A stretch of DNA of 64,000 nt from Firmicutes bacterium HGW-Firmicutes-16 (GCA_002841545.1 PGZZ01000004.1:122763-186762); one strand, 5' to 3'; counted from the first letter of the stretch, positions 32,158 through 42,562 are shown. Notes: generated by a model not told the origin, from the sequence alone. Translations and numbers: made by a program.

Positions 32158-35100
32158 TCAAAACAAACTCATCTGGCTCGTGTCGGGCATATCGCCCAGC
32201 GCACCCAGCTCCTTGAGCTGCTGCATATGCGTCTGGCTGACCTTTGGGCAGGCGCCCATGACTTCTTCGATTGATATGAATGTCCTTCCGCTCTCGCGGC
32301 ACTTAACAAGGTCATTCGCCGCGGCTTCGCCCAAACCGGCTATTGCAATAAAGGGCGGAATCAGCGAAGTCCCATCTATTACGAACCTCGTTGCCTCGGA
32401 CTTGTAGAGATTAATTCGCTCAAAATCAAAACCTCTGAGATAGAACTCGTAAACCGCCTCAAGCGTAGTCAGAGTATCGTCGTTCTTTTTGCTCGCCGCA
32501 GGGTCATTTCGTATCTCCTTTATCTTTTTCCGAACAGGCTCGATGCCCTTTGTCATCAGCACCGCATCAAAGCTGTCGCTTCGGCGATAGAAATAGCAAC
32601 TGTAATAAGCTAGCGGATAATGCACTTTGAAATACGCTATGCGAAACGCCATCATAACATAAGCCACTGCGTGCGCCTTTGGGAAAAGGTACTGAATCTT
32701 ACGGCAGGATTCGATGTACCAGTCCGGCACGCCGCGCTCCTGCATCTCCTCGACAATGCCCTCCGGCCATGGCTTACCCTTGTGTATCGCGCCCTTACGG
32801 ACGGCCTCCATGAACTTAAAGGCGCGTTTTGGCTCCATGCCCTTATCCATAAGGTAGAGCATAATATCGTCGCGGCAGCCGATAGTTTCCTTGACCGTTG
32901 CCGTTTTCGAGAGAATTATATCTTTCGAGTTTCCGATCCAAACGTCTGTGCCGTGCGAGAAGCCCGAAAGTCGCACTAGTATATCAAACTCCGTCGGATG
33001 CGTATCGGAGAGCATTCCGCGAGTAAAGTCCGTGCCAAATTCGGGTATACCGATTGTACCCGTTTTGCCGATAATTGGGTCGTCCTCGGGAAGTCCGAGA
33101 GATTTTGGTGAGCAGAATATGCCCATAGTCTCGGGGTCGTCGAGCGAGATATGTCTTGCATTAACTCCTGTTAAATCCTCAAGCATCTTTATCATGGTGG
33201 GGTCGTCGTGACCAAGCTCATCGAGCTTCAACAGGTTTGCCTCCATGCTGTGATACTCGAAATGAGTTGTTATAATATCGCTCTCGGAGTCATCCGCTGG
33301 GTGCTGGACGGGACAGAAATCCGTTACGTCCATATCCTGCGGAATGATAACGAGTCCGCCGGGGTGCTGTCCTGTCGTACGCTTCACTCCAACGCAGCCC
33401 TGTGCAAGCCTATTCTCCTCCGCCTTCGTGACCTTCTTGCCCTGCTCGTTCAAAAAGTTTTTAACATAGCCGAAGGCTGTCTTCTCGGCGAGGGTACTAA
33501 TAGTTCCCGCCTTAAAAACGTGGTCTCTCCCAAAAAGTTCCTCGGTATATTTGTGTGCGCGCGACTGGTATTCGCCGGAGAAATTGAGATCAATATCCGG
33601 CACCTTGTCTCCGCCGAAGCCCAAAAAGGTTTCGAACGGGATATCAAAGCCGTCCTTCCCGAGTTTTTCTCCACATACGGGGCAGCTTTTATCGGGCATA
33701 TCGGCTCCGCAGCCGTAGCTCTTTCCGCTCTCAAAATCGGTGTATTTGCACTTGGGGCAGCGATAATGCGCCGGCAGGGAGTTGACCTCTGTTATTCCTG
33801 ACATAAAGGCGACAATCGAAGAGCCGACGCTTCCGCGCGAACCGACGAGATAGCCCGACTCAAGGGAATTTGCAACCAGCTTCTGAGCCGACATATAGAT
33901 AACGTCGTACTGACAGCTTATAATGTCGTGAAGCTCCGTTTCCACACGGGTTTTCACGATTTCGGGCGGAGTATCACCGTATAACTCATGCATACGGTCG
34001 TAAACCAGCTTCTGAAGGTCTTCAGCGGAGTTTTCAATTTTCGGAGCGAAGAGCTTCTTGGGCAGAAGCTCGATTTCGTCGCACATATCGGCAATCGCCC
34101 GCGGGCTTGAAACAACGACCTCGCGGCACTTTTCCTCGCCTAGATAGGAAAATTCCTCAAGCATTTCGTCTGTTGTTTTGAAATAGAGCGGCAGGCTCTT
34201 GTTAGCGTCCGCAAAGCTCCTCCCCGCAAGCAGAATGTGCCTAAAAATTTCGTGTTCGGGGTCGAGAAAATGCACATCTCCTGTCGCGACAACGGGCTTT
34301 TCGAATTTCTCTCCCAGTTCAACGACTCTGCGGTTGAAGCTGCGCAGCTCCTCCTCGTTTTTCGCCGTGCCGTTTTCGAGCATAAACATGTTGTTGCACA
34401 GAGGTTGAATCTCAAGGTAATCGTAAAATGAGCAAAGCCTTCTGAGCTCCTCATCACTCTTGTGGTGACTAACGGCGTCAAAAACCTCGCCCGCCTCACA
34501 GGCAGAGCCGACTATGAGCCCCTCTCTGTATTGCAGCAGCAGACTTTTCGGAATTATCGGGTTCTTTTTGAAGTGCTCGAGATGCGATTTTGAAACTATC
34601 TCGTAGAGGTTTTTAAGCCCCTTTTTATTCTTTACAAGGATGATAATGTGCTTCGTACGGCTTAATCGATGGTTTGCTCCTCTTTCCGTCCGCGTGTATC
34701 CCTCCAGCTCAGAAAGCTTCGTAACGCCGCGCTCTCCCAGCATTTTGACGAATTTCGCCATTATGCGACCGCAGGTCAGCGCATCATCGTCCGCCCTGTG
34801 ATGGTTAAAATCGGGCAGTCCTAAACGTCCCGAGACGATGTCCAGCTTAAAACGCTTGAGGTCCGGCAAAAGGCTCTGCGCGAGAGTCAGTGTGTCCATA
34901 TAGGTCGGCTCAAAATCAACTCCACTGCGCCTTGCCGCCGCCTTCATGAAGCCGATATCAAATTCTGCGTTGTGGGCTATGAGCGTGCGTTCTCCGGCAA
35001 ATTTGATGAAGCTCTCCAGCGCCTCGGCCTCTTCAGGAGCGTCGAAAACATCCCTGTCCGTAATGCCCGTGAGGTCCGTTATTTCGCGCGGGATGGGCTT

Positions 35101-36156
35101 TCCAGGATTCACAAAGGTTTGGAAGCGCGAAACAACCTCGCCGTCTTTCATAATCACGGCGCCGATTTCAGTCATGCGCTCAGCATTTACGTTAAGTCCC
35201 GTTGTTTCAATGTCAAAGGCGCAGTACTCGTCCGAGAGCTCGCCCTGCGTTTCGCCGACTACGGCGAGCTTATCATCGACATCGTTTATGTAATAGCCCT
35301 CGACGCCGTATATTATCTTGATGCCATGTTTTTTGCCCGCGTGCCAGACCTCCGGAAAGGCCTGCGCGACTCCGTGATCGGTAAATGCTATCGCGGGGTG
35401 TCCCCATTCGGCCGCGCGCTTAACCGCCTCCTCGGGGTCGGTCAATGCGTCAAGCGTCGAATAGCGAGTATGTAGGTGGAGCTCGACCCGTTTTTCGTCC
35501 GCTTTATCCTCACGTTTAGTCCTTGAGCCGAGAACTATGCTTTTTGGCTCAAGCGCGATGTCCTCGTCGTAACGGTTATAGGCCACGTTCCCCGAAACTG
35601 TAACGTACATTCCCTTTTTCAGACTCTCAAGGCTTCCCCTGTCATCTCCGGGCTTGAAATATTTGGAGACTCTGATAGAGCTTGTGTTATCGGTCATTTC
35701 AACGCAGAGTACCCAAGCCTTCGTTTTTGCAATCTCCCTGTTTTCGACGAAAAATATCTCGCCGCTGACAACAACTGAGCCGGATTCTATGTTGAGAGTT
35801 TCCATAGGAACGGGTATGCCCTTTATCGGTTTACCGAATATGACTTTTCCAGGGGCAGGAGCGCTTTTACTCTTTTTTTCACCGGTCTTTGCCGGTTTAT
35901 CATCACGTGGCGCCGAGCTTATTGAGCTCAGGGCAACCGAATTCAAGCCGTATTCCGCCACGATGCGTCCCTCAATCGTATGTATCTCCGCGGGTATCGC
36001 GCTGCGCCGGAAAACGGCTGTTAAATTCATATGTAATTTTTCTTTGTTTACGGTCGCTTCCTTGATAAGCGCCCCGTCGAGCCCGCCGCACATATCTGCA
36101 AGGTCCATGCAAAACGGGAACATCTCCAAAAATGGTATCTGATTGTCTTCGCTCAT
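32158..36156 (-). CDS. polC: PolC-type DNA polymerase III alpha subunit
   Basis: The 1332-residue replicative polymerase has the PolC domain order. There is an OB domain (about 130-210), a PHP domain split around the exonuclease (VELHLHTRYSTLDAL, IAFTDHGVAQAFPE), and the inserted DEDDh proofreading exonuclease (YCAFDIETTG, LIAHNAEFDIGFM, HRADDDALTCG). A four-Cys zinc element (CPKCKYTDF, CPVCGEKL) and the catalytic PDIDLNFSGEYQ follow, then a helix-hairpin-helix end. It is about 100 residues shorter than Bacillus PolC, mainly at the N-terminus. It is the last gene of the conserved pyrH-to-polC block, nine bases after ispG. Confidence 0.95.
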   Translation of the reverse strand: MSEDNQIPFLEMFPFCMDLADMCGGLDGALIKEATVNKEKLHMNLTAVFRRSAIPAEIHTIEGRIVAEYGLNSVALSSISSAPRDDKPAKTGEKKSKSAPAPGKVIFGKPIKGIPVPMETLNIESGSVVVSGEIFFVENREIAKTKAWVLCVEMTDNTSSIRVSKYFKPGDDRGSLESLKKGMYVTVSGNVAYNRYDEDIALEPKSIVLGSRTKREDKADEKRVELHLHTRYSTLDALTDPEEAVKRAAEWGHPAIAFTDHGVAQAFPEVWHAGKKHGIKIIYGVEGYYINDVDDKLAVVGETQGELSDEYCAFDIETTGLNVNAERMTEIGAVIMKDGEVVSRFQTFVNPGKPIPREITDLTGITDRDVFDAPEEAEALESFIKFAGERTLIAHNAEFDIGFMKAAARRSGVDFEPTYMDTLTLAQSLLPDLKRFKLDIVSGRLGLPDFNHHRADDDALTCGRIMAKFVKMLGERGVTKLSELEGYTRTERGANHRLSRTKHIIILVKNKKGLKNLYEIVSKSHLEHFKKNPIIPKSLLLQYREGLIVGSACEAGEVFDAVSHHKSDEELRRLCSFYDYLEIQPLCNNMFMLENGTAKNEEELRSFNRRVVELGEKFEKPVVATGDVHFLDPEHEIFRHILLAGRSFADANKSLPLYFKTTDEMLEEFSYLGEEKCREVVVSSPRAIADMCDEIELLPKKLFAPKIENSAEDLQKLVYDRMHELYGDTPPEIVKTRVETELHDIISCQYDVIYMSAQKLVANSLESGYLVGSRGSVGSSIVAFMSGITEVNSLPAHYRCPKCKYTDFESGKSYGCGADMPDKSCPVCGEKLGKDGFDIPFETFLGFGGDKVPDIDLNFSGEYQSRAHKYTEELFGRDHVFKAGTISTLAEKTAFGYVKNFLNEQGKKVTKAEENRLAQGCVGVKRTTGQHPGGLVIIPQDMDVTDFCPVQHPADDSESDIITTHFEYHSMEANLLKLDELGHDDPTMIKMLEDLTGVNARHISLDDPETMGIFCSPKSLGLPEDDPIIGKTGTIGIPEFGTDFTRGMLSDTHPTEFDILVRLSGFSHGTDVWIGNSKDIILSKTATVKETIGCRDDIMLYLMDKGMEPKRAFKFMEAVRKGAIHKGKPWPEGIVEEMQERGVPDWYIESCRKIQYLFPKAHAVAYVMMAFRIAYFKVHYPLAYYSCYFYRRSDSFDAVLMTKGIEPVRKKIKEIRNDPAASKKNDDTLTTLEAVYEFYLRGFDFERINLYKSEATRFVIDGTSLIPPFIAIAGLGEAAANDLVKCRESGRTFISIEEVMGACPKVSQTHMQQLKELGALGDMPDTSQMSLF

Positions 36157-36165
36157 TTTAAGAAA

Positions 36166-37224
36166 CTAAACTCCTTTTTCCTCCTGCATTATGATGTCAA
36201 CAAGAGCCTCAGCAAGTTTTTCCTCAGGCACTTTCTTCACGATCTCGCCGTGTTTAAAAAGCACGCCCTCTCCAGCTCCTCCGGCAAGTCCGTAATCGGC
36301 CTCTCTCGCCTCGCCGGGTCCGTTTACGGCGCAGCCCATCACGGCGACGCTCAGAGGTTTTTTGAAATCACGGAGAAGCTCCTCGACCTTATTTGCTGTT
36401 CCGATGAGGTCTATATTCGTCCTGCCACAGGTAGGACAGGAGATAATATCAACACCATCGCGTCTTAAGCCCACCGCCTTCAAAATAGCAATGCCCGCTT
36501 TCACTTCTTCCACGGGGTCTGCCGTGAGAGACACGCGCAACGTTGAGCCAATACCGTCCATCAGCAGAGAGCCGATGCCAGCAGCGGATTTAATAATTCC
36601 CATATAGGACGTGCCTGTTTCCGTCACACCTAGGTGTAGGGGGTGTTCCGTCAGCACCGACAAGAGCCGGTAAGCTGTGACCGTATCCGCAACGCTCGAT
36701 GATTTAATGGAAACGCATATGTTATCAAAATTCAGATCTTCAAGAATACGTACGTGGCGCATAGCACTCGCGCAGAGGGCGTCAGGCGTACGGCCTAATT
36801 CCTCAAGCAGGTCCTTTTCGAGACTTCCGCTGTTCACGCCGATGCGTATCGGTACGCCGTTCGCCTTACACGCATCCGCGACAAGCTTCACTTTTTCGAT
36901 TGAACCTATGTTGCCGGGATTTATGCGTATCTTGTCAAATCCCGCCTCGACCGCCGCAAGCGCGAGCCTATAATCGAAATGAATATCCGCGACAAGCGGC
37001 ATTCTGCAGTTTTTTCTTATGTCTGGCAAAGCACGCGCGGCCTTCTCGTCGGGTACGGCAAGGCGGACTATCTCGCAGCCCGCGTTTTGAAGTGCCTCGA
37101 TTTGTGCAAGGGTCGCGTCTATATCATCGGTCTTTGTGTTGCACATTGACTGCACAGAGATTGGAAAGCCATCGCCAATGTATTTATCCCTGACCCTGAT
37201 TACTTTTGTTTTTATTCTATTCAT
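36166..37224 (-). CDS. ispG: 4-hydroxy-3-methylbut-2-enyl diphosphate synthase
   Basis: The 352-residue enzyme makes HMBPP from MEcPP in the methylerythritol phosphate pathway, using a [4Fe-4S] cluster. The N-terminal TIM barrel starts PISVQSMCNTKTDDIDATLAQ. The C-terminal cluster ligands are in SCPTCGRTNIDL and MGCAVNGPGEAREADYG. It lies between rseP and polC, 24 bases after rseP, as in many Firmicutes. With dxr in the same block it shows that isoprenoids are made by the MEP route. Confidence 0.95.
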   Translation of the reverse strand: MNRIKTKVIRVRDKYIGDGFPISVQSMCNTKTDDIDATLAQIEALQNAGCEIVRLAVPDEKAARALPDIRKNCRMPLVADIHFDYRLALAAVEAGFDKIRINPGNIGSIEKVKLVADACKANGVPIRIGVNSGSLEKDLLEELGRTPDALCASAMRHVRILEDLNFDNICVSIKSSSVADTVTAYRLLSVLTEHPLHLGVTETGTSYMGIIKSAAGIGSLLMDGIGSTLRVSLTADPVEEVKAGIAILKAVGLRRDGVDIISCPTCGRTNIDLIGTANKVEELLRDFKKPLSVAVMGCAVNGPGEAREADYGLAGGAGEGVLFKHGEIVKKVPEEKLAEALVDIIMQEEKGV

Positions 37225-37248
37225 GTCACTTGCTCCTTCCGTCAGCCG

Positions 37249-38301
37249 CTAAAACACAAGCTTCCAGATGTCATTGAACATGACGACTGCCATGAGTCCC
37301 AAGAGCAGAACCAGTCCCGTTGCATGGACATAGCCCTCGTATTTCGGGTTCAGCTTCTTTCTGAATATTCCTTGAATCGCCGCTGTGATTGCAAGGAAGA
37401 AAAGTCGTCCTCCGTCCAGCGCCGGAAGCGGCAGAAGGTTCATAACGGCAAGGTTCACAGCAATAAAGGCTGCAAGATACGCGATGTTCAGGATTGCGTC
37501 AACAGGCGTCTCCGCTTTTTCCCCAACGTCGTTTATAATACCGACAATACCGACAGGTCCGGAGAGATCCTTGAGCCCAACAGCTCCCGTGACTAAGTCG
37601 GATAGCCCCATCCATACCATTCGGACATAGTCGAGCGCACCCTCCCATGTGTATTTCAGGTTCGACAGAATATCGGTCTTCTTGTCTGTAAAATAGAAAC
37701 CGTATTTCATTACTTTCTGACCGTCAATCTCATATTCCTGCGTTGTTAGTTTGAAATCGTTCAGTTCGACCTTTTCGCCGTTTCGAATTACAACTATGTC
37801 ATGGGTATCACTGCCCGTCCGGTTCAGAAGGAGCGAGATGTTCGATGGGAAAAACACGACGTCACCGTCGATTTTATAAAAAGTATCGCCCGTTTGAAGT
37901 CCCTGAGCGCTTTCGTAGGGGTTGTTCTCAAAAAAGCCTGTTATAGTCGGAGAGGCAAAATAACTCGAATTCGGAACAATAAACAATAATATGATTAGCC
38001 CCGTGAGGAAATTCATAAGTGCCCCTGAAGCCAGAATGATAAAGCGTTTCCACCACTTCTGGTTCGTAAAGGCGCGCGAATCCTCCGACTCCTCGTCCTC
38101 TTCCATAGCGCAGAAGCCGCCAATCGGAAATGCGCGGAGAGAATATTTTGTCTCGCCCTTTTGTTTTTTGAGCAGCACAGGGCCCATGCCGACCGCAAAC
38201 TCCGAAACGCGGACGTTGAAGAGCTTTGCCGCCGAAAAATGGCCCAGCTCGTGAGTGACTATAAGAAAGCCGAAAATTAAGATTGCTATAACAATATACA
38301 T
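37249..38301 (-). CDS. rseP: RseP-type site-2 intramembrane zinc protease
   Basis: The 350-residue polytopic membrane protease has the zinc motif THELGHFSAAK at about residues 17-27 in the first helix. The third ligand lies in LPALDGGRLFFLAI near residue 293, after NLAVMNLLP. A single PDZ domain sits between (NPYESAQGLQTGDTFYKIDG). It cleaves anti-sigma factors or residual signal peptides within the membrane. It lies ten bases after dxr in the cdsA-dxr-rseP-ispG order found across Firmicutes. Confidence 0.93.
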   Translation of the reverse strand: MYIVIAILIFGFLIVTHELGHFSAAKLFNVRVSEFAVGMGPVLLKKQKGETKYSLRAFPIGGFCAMEEDEESEDSRAFTNQKWWKRFIILASGALMNFLTGLIILLFIVPNSSYFASPTITGFFENNPYESAQGLQTGDTFYKIDGDVVFFPSNISLLLNRTGSDTHDIVVIRNGEKVELNDFKLTTQEYEIDGQKVMKYGFYFTDKKTDILSNLKYTWEGALDYVRMVWMGLSDLVTGAVGLKDLSGPVGIVGIINDVGEKAETPVDAILNIAYLAAFIAVNLAVMNLLPLPALDGGRLFFLAITAAIQGIFRKKLNPKYEGYVHATGLVLLLGLMAVVMFNDIWKLVF

Positions 38302-38311
38302 TTTTTTACCT

Positions 38312-39463
38312 CTAATACTTGCGGAAGTTTTCCTTTACAAAGCGTCTGGCCACGTCGTCAGCGTTTCGAAGTGCCTCAAGCGTCGGCGTTCCGGATAGGG
38401 CGAGTTCATAAACGCAGTCCGCAACGATGTCGCTTATCGCGCCGAAGCAGAGCTTTTCTTTCAAAAACAATGCGACGGCTTCCTCGTTCGCCGCGCTCAT
38501 AACGGCAGACGCCGTACCGCCGCGCCTTGCACAATCCATCGCGAGTGCGAGACAGGGGGTCTTTTCTAGTTCCGGCTCGAAGAAGCTGAGCTTTCCCAAA
38601 GCCGTAAAATCCGGTGCGGAATAAGGCGAATCCATCCTCTCAGGATAGGTCAGCGCATACTGAATCGGCAGCGCCATATCAGGAATTCCAAGCTGCGCCA
38701 GAACACAGCCGTCAGTGTACTCCACCATTGAGTGTATTATACTCTCAGGGTGTATTATGACCTTTATCTCGTCTGGTGTAACTGAAAACAGATGCATTGC
38801 CTCGATAAATTCGAGTCCTTTGTTCATCATCGTCGCACTGTCGACGCTTATTTTCGCGCCCATGTTCCATTTTGGATGAGCAACTGCCATAGCAGGTGTC
38901 ACATTTCGCGTTTCCTCGAGTAATTTTCCGCGAAAGGGGCCGCCGGAGCCAGTCAGCAGTATGTGCCTGAGAGCTCTCTCGCTTCCCTGTGCCTCAAGAC
39001 ATTGGAAAATCGCAGAATGCTCACTGTCCACAGGAACGATCTGCGCTCCTTTTTCTCTAGCCCTTTGCATAACGATTTCGCCGCCGCAGACCAGCGTTTC
39101 TTTGTTCGCGAGCGCGATACGGTGCCCCTCATCGATGGCGGCAAGCGTCGGTATAAGTCCAACAGAGCCTGAAACGGCGGTTACGACGCAGGCGGCATAA
39201 CAGCAGGCACAGTCGGTGAGAGCCGCCATGCCGCTTCCGACCTTGATATCGGTATCCGCAAGTGATATTTTAAGCTGTTTTGCGGCGTCCTCGTCATAAA
39301 CGCAGACAAATTCCGGATTGAATCTGCGCGCCAGCTGTTCGAGAAGCTTAATGTTCCTGTTGCCCGACATGGCCTTAACGGGAATACCCAGTCTCTCGGC
39401 GACGTCAAGTGTCTGAACTCCGACACTTCCAGTTGAACCGAGAACGGAGATGGATCCTACCAT
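38312..39463 (-). CDS. dxr: 1-deoxy-D-xylulose 5-phosphate reductoisomerase
   Basis: This 383-residue enzyme catalyses the first committed step of the MEP pathway, with NADPH and a divalent metal. Visible marks are the NADPH loop ISVLGSTGSVGVQTLD, ALANKETLVCGG, the metal-site region PVDSEHSAIFQCL, ILLTGSGGPFRG, and HPKWNMGAKISVDSATMMNKGLE in two stretches. It lies between cdsA and rseP. GAGGT precedes the ATG. Confidence 0.95.
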   Translation of the reverse strand: MVGSISVLGSTGSVGVQTLDVAERLGIPVKAMSGNRNIKLLEQLARRFNPEFVCVYDEDAAKQLKISLADTDIKVGSGMAALTDCACCYAACVVTAVSGSVGLIPTLAAIDEGHRIALANKETLVCGGEIVMQRAREKGAQIVPVDSEHSAIFQCLEAQGSERALRHILLTGSGGPFRGKLLEETRNVTPAMAVAHPKWNMGAKISVDSATMMNKGLEFIEAMHLFSVTPDEIKVIIHPESIIHSMVEYTDGCVLAQLGIPDMALPIQYALTYPERMDSPYSAPDFTALGKLSFFEPELEKTPCLALAMDCARRGGTASAVMSAANEEAVALFLKEKLCFGAISDIVADCVYELALSGTPTLEALRNADDVARRFVKENFRKY

Positions 39464-39520
39464 AAATTTTACCTCATAAGTATGCCCGATAAAACGGACA
39501 GTACACGCCTTTAATAAGAC

Positions 39521-40339
39521 CTAAACTATTGCGGGCAAAAGCACGACCAACAGCCCAATCATCGGCGCCGTGAAGTGCATGCTGTCAAATCTGTCCAGCA
39601 TCCCGCCGTGCCCGGGGATGAGATTGCCGTAATCCTTGATCCCGTATTGGCGCTTGACAGCTGAAAAAACAAGGTCGCCGAACTGGCAGGCAAGACTCCC
39701 GAAAAGACCATACACAGCAAGCAGGAGGTAATTGACCTCATGCCCGAAGCGGGAAATTACAAACCCGTAGAGTATCATAAGTAAAACCGCCGAAACAAGT
39801 CCGCCGATGCAACCAGCAACTGTCTTTTTCGGTGAAAGATGCGGAAAAGCCTTCTTGTTGCCCCAGAAATACCCCGCGAAATACGCGCCGCTGTCCGATG
39901 AAAACGCCGCGACGAAGGGCAGGAACACATAGGCGGAAGAATTCTCGCGCACGCCTATTCGCACGAGGGACAAAAGGAGCATCGGCATTATTCCGCCCGC
40001 GAGTATAACATATAAGACGGTCTCAAGCTTTATGTGTTCTTCTTTTTTGTAAGAAAGCAGAAGCTCTGTGAACATAAGTACCGTTAGGATGAATATTGCC
40101 GTTGAAATAACCGCGTCCGCGCGCGCAAAAGCATACACTACTGGCATTGCGAAGCCTATCCCAGCGGCATATATGCGAAAGCGCAGCGGCAGGCTCGCAT
40201 CGACACAGCGCAGAAGCTCCCACGCAGAGCCGGCAGAAATCAGTCCCACCAAAATCGAAAACGCCCACAGCGGAGCGAAAAATATCAAAAGAATAAAAAG
40301 AGGAATCGCTGTAAGTCCTACTATCGTTCTGGTTTTCAT
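39521..40339 (-). CDS. cdsA: Phosphatidate cytidylyltransferase
   Basis: The 272-residue membrane enzyme makes CDP-diacylglycerol from phosphatidate and CTP. It has about seven or eight hydrophobic helices and the C-terminal CdsA signature around SAVKRQYGIKDYGNLIPGHGGMLDRFDS, of which the second half (LIPGHGGMLDRFDS) is diagnostic; FSSDSGAYFAGYFWG precedes it. I start it at the ATG at 40339, with AAAGGA upstream; a TTG at 40357 is in frame but lies before that ribosome site. It follows uppS and precedes dxr. Confidence 0.93.
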   Translation of the reverse strand: MKTRTIVGLTAIPLFILLIFFAPLWAFSILVGLISAGSAWELLRCVDASLPLRFRIYAAGIGFAMPVVYAFARADAVISTAIFILTVLMFTELLLSYKKEEHIKLETVLYVILAGGIMPMLLLSLVRIGVRENSSAYVFLPFVAAFSSDSGAYFAGYFWGNKKAFPHLSPKKTVAGCIGGLVSAVLLMILYGFVISRFGHEVNYLLLAVYGLFGSLACQFGDLVFSAVKRQYGIKDYGNLIPGHGGMLDRFDSMHFTAPMIGLLVVLLPAIV

Positions 40340-40384
40340 TAACACGAGTCCTTTCAAACACAGAAAATCGGCGAGGGGAAGTTG

Positions 40385-41125
40385 TCAGACGCCGCCAAAG
40401 CGTCTGTCACGCTGCTGGTACCAGGCTATCGCCTTGTTCATATCATTTTTCGAAAAATCGGGCCAGAGCGTATCGGTATAGTAAAGCTCCGTGTATGCCG
40501 CCTGCCACAAAAGGAAGTTGCTCATGCGCTTTTCTCCGCCCGGCCTTATTAAAAGGTCAGGATCGGGTATGCCCGCCGACCAGAGATTTTTCGAGAACGC
40601 TTCCTCGGAAAAAGCCGTCTCATCGCCTTTTGCAAGCTTTTCGGCGCAGCTTTTCGCGGCTCTAAGTATCTCGTCCCTACCGCCGTAATTCAGACAAACA
40701 TTGACCTGACAGCCATCGTAATGGGTACTGATATCACTCGTGCGCTCAATAAGAGCTTTGAGCTTCGGCGGAAGCGGTGCAGGGTCGCCGAAGAACTTCA
40801 TTTTAACCTTGTCGCGCTCCATACGGTCAATGGCCTCATAGAGATATTTCTCCAAAAGCCCCATGATTGCCGACACTTCGTCATTCGGGCGCTTCCAGTT
40901 CTCCGTTGAGAACGCGTACACTGTCAGATAGTCAATTCCAATATCCTTGCAGTAGGTCGCAATTGTGCGGAAGGTCTCCGCACCCTGCGCATGCCCCGCG
41001 TTTCGGGGAAGCGCGCGCTTTTTCGCCCAGCGTCCGTTTCCGTCCATAATAATGGCAATATGGCGGGGGAGATTACTAAAATCCACTTCCCCCGCCTCTT
41101 TTTTAGTTCTGCTAAACAGACCCAT
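40385..41125 (-). CDS. uppS: Undecaprenyl diphosphate synthase
   Basis: This 246-residue cis-prenyltransferase makes the lipid carrier for peptidoglycan. It has the substrate loop IAIIMDGNGRWAKKR, GHAQGAETFR, YLTVYAFSTENWKR, NVCLNYGGRDEI, and the C-terminal LIRPGGEKRMSNFLLWQ and ELYYTDTLWPDF. The usual RTSGE(Q/K)R is RPGGEKR here. Its ATG shares one base with the frr stop (41125), so it is translationally coupled. Confidence 0.95.
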   Translation of the reverse strand: MGLFSRTKKEAGEVDFSNLPRHIAIIMDGNGRWAKKRALPRNAGHAQGAETFRTIATYCKDIGIDYLTVYAFSTENWKRPNDEVSAIMGLLEKYLYEAIDRMERDKVKMKFFGDPAPLPPKLKALIERTSDISTHYDGCQVNVCLNYGGRDEILRAAKSCAEKLAKGDETAFSEEAFSKNLWSAGIPDPDLLIRPGGEKRMSNFLLWQAAYTELYYTDTLWPDFSKNDMNKAIAWYQQRDRRFGGV

Positions 41126-41679
41126 CAGATAGCCATTAGCTCCTTTTCCTTCTTGGCGGCTATGTTGTCAATCTCCTTGACATAGTCGTCCGTAAGCTTC
41201 TGCATATCCTTTTCGATGTCCTTAAGGTCGTCTTCAGTGATTTCGGACTTTTTCTTCTGATCCTTGAAATCCTCCATCGCGTCGCGGCGGATGTTGCGGA
41301 TAGCGACCTTTCCCTCCTCGGAGTATTTCTTGACCTGCTTAATGAGGTCGCGTCTGCGCTCCTCAGTGAGCTGGGGGAAGCCGAGGCGTATCATCTTGCC
41401 GTCATTCGTGGGATTGATGCCAAGATCGGATTCGAGTATCGCCTTTTCAATCAGCTTCAAACTGCTTGCGTCCCATGGCTGGATTACGAGAGAGCGTGGG
41501 TCCGGTGTCGCAATTGCGGCGATCTGGTTTATGGGCGTAGGAGTGCCGTAATATTCGACTCTGAGCTTGTCCAGAACTGCCGGATTTGCGCGTCCCGCGC
41601 GGACAGAATCGAACTGCTGACTCAGAATCTCGGCTGTTTTCTTCATTTTTGCGATAATTTGCTGATAATCGTTTACCAT
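41125..41679 (-). CDS. frr: Ribosome recycling factor
   Basis: The 184-residue protein separates ribosomal subunits after termination, together with EF-G. Family marks are FDSVRAGRANPAVLDKLRVEYYG, DPRSLVIQPWD, NPTNDGKMIRLGFPQLTEERR, and the coiled C-terminal half rich in Lys and Glu. It lies 51 bases after pyrH, the usual order. Confidence 0.96.
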   Translation of the reverse strand: MVNDYQQIIAKMKKTAEILSQQFDSVRAGRANPAVLDKLRVEYYGTPTPINQIAAIATPDPRSLVIQPWDASSLKLIEKAILESDLGINPTNDGKMIRLGFPQLTEERRRDLIKQVKKYSEEGKVAIRNIRRDAMEDFKDQKKKSEITEDDLKDIEKDMQKLTDDYVKEIDNIAAKKEKELMAI

Positions 41680-41730
41680 TTTCTATCCCTCCGAAATTGT
41701 TGTGAAATACAATAATGTCGTTTTAGCTTT

Positions 41731-42450
41731 CTACTGTACTGTTGTTCCGATTTTTTCGCCCATAACGACGCGGACGATATTGTCGGGGTCTTTGAGAGCG
41801 AAAAGAATAACGGGAATTTTATTGTCCATCGAAAGCGAGGTCGCCGTTGAGTCCATGACCGCAAGGTGCTGGGCGAGTACATCGTCATAGGATATCGAGT
41901 CATATTTTACCGCATCCGGGTCTTTCTTCGGGTCGGCGGAATAAACGCCATCCACATTCTTTGCAAGAAGTATGGCGTCCGCCTCAATCTCCGCCGCGCG
42001 GAGGACGGCGGCTGTATCGGTTGAGAAAAAGGGACTGCCCGTACCGCAGCCGAAGATGACGACTCTGCTCTTTGAGAGGTGCCGCATTGCGCGCCCGCGT
42101 ATGTAGGGCTCCGCAATCGCACGCATTTCGATGGCTGTCTGCACCCTGACATCGACGTCCATCTGTTCAAAGACATCCGCGAGGGCAAGACAGTTCATGA
42201 CGGTGGCCAGCATGCCCATATGGTCAGCGCGGGTGCGCTCCATTTTGCCGCCGCCATCTTTGACACCGCGCCAGAAGTTGCCGCCGCCGACGACTATGCC
42301 GACCTCGACTCCAAGATCAATGCATGTTTTAACAGACGCGCAGACCTCGCGTATCACGTCGAAATCGAGTCCTCTGCCCTGTTTTCCGGCAAGAGCCTCG
42401 CCGCTTATTTTTAGAAGTACACGTTTGTACACAGGCTTTTTGTCTTCCAT
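41731..42450 (-). CDS. pyrH: UMP kinase
   Basis: The 239-residue amino-acid-kinase-fold enzyme phosphorylates UMP to UDP. Visible are [69 protein letters not shown] in parts, [12 protein letters not shown] and the C-terminal [11 protein letters not shown]. It is the first gene of the block that continues frr-uppS-cdsA-dxr-rseP-ispG-polC. rpsB and tsf, often upstream, are absent here; a lipoprotein gene precedes it instead. Confidence 0.95.
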   Translation of the reverse strand: MEDKKPVYKRVLLKISGEALAGKQGRGLDFDVIREVCASVKTCIDLGVEVGIVVGGGNFWRGVKDGGGKMERTRADHMGMLATVMNCLALADVFEQMDVDVRVQTAIEMRAIAEPYIRGRAMRHLSKSRVVIFGCGTGSPFFSTDTAAVLRAAEIEADAILLAKNVDGVYSADPKKDPDAVKYDSISYDDVLAQHLAVMDSTATSLSMDNKIPVILFALKDPDNIVRVVMGEKIGTTVQ

Positions 42451-42562
42451 AGATGCACTCCGATCAATTTCATAAATCGTTCTAAGGTATTTTAATATAA
42501 ATACTCACATATTAAAAGGGTTTTTGAGCAAAAAGCGAAAATTTTACCTTTCGGTCACAATT

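Noticed and set aside
36200..37200. Long plus-strand frames opposite polC, ispG, dxr and pyrH
   Set aside because: They mirror conserved minus-strand genes with clear motifs and have no ribosome sites or recognisable domains.
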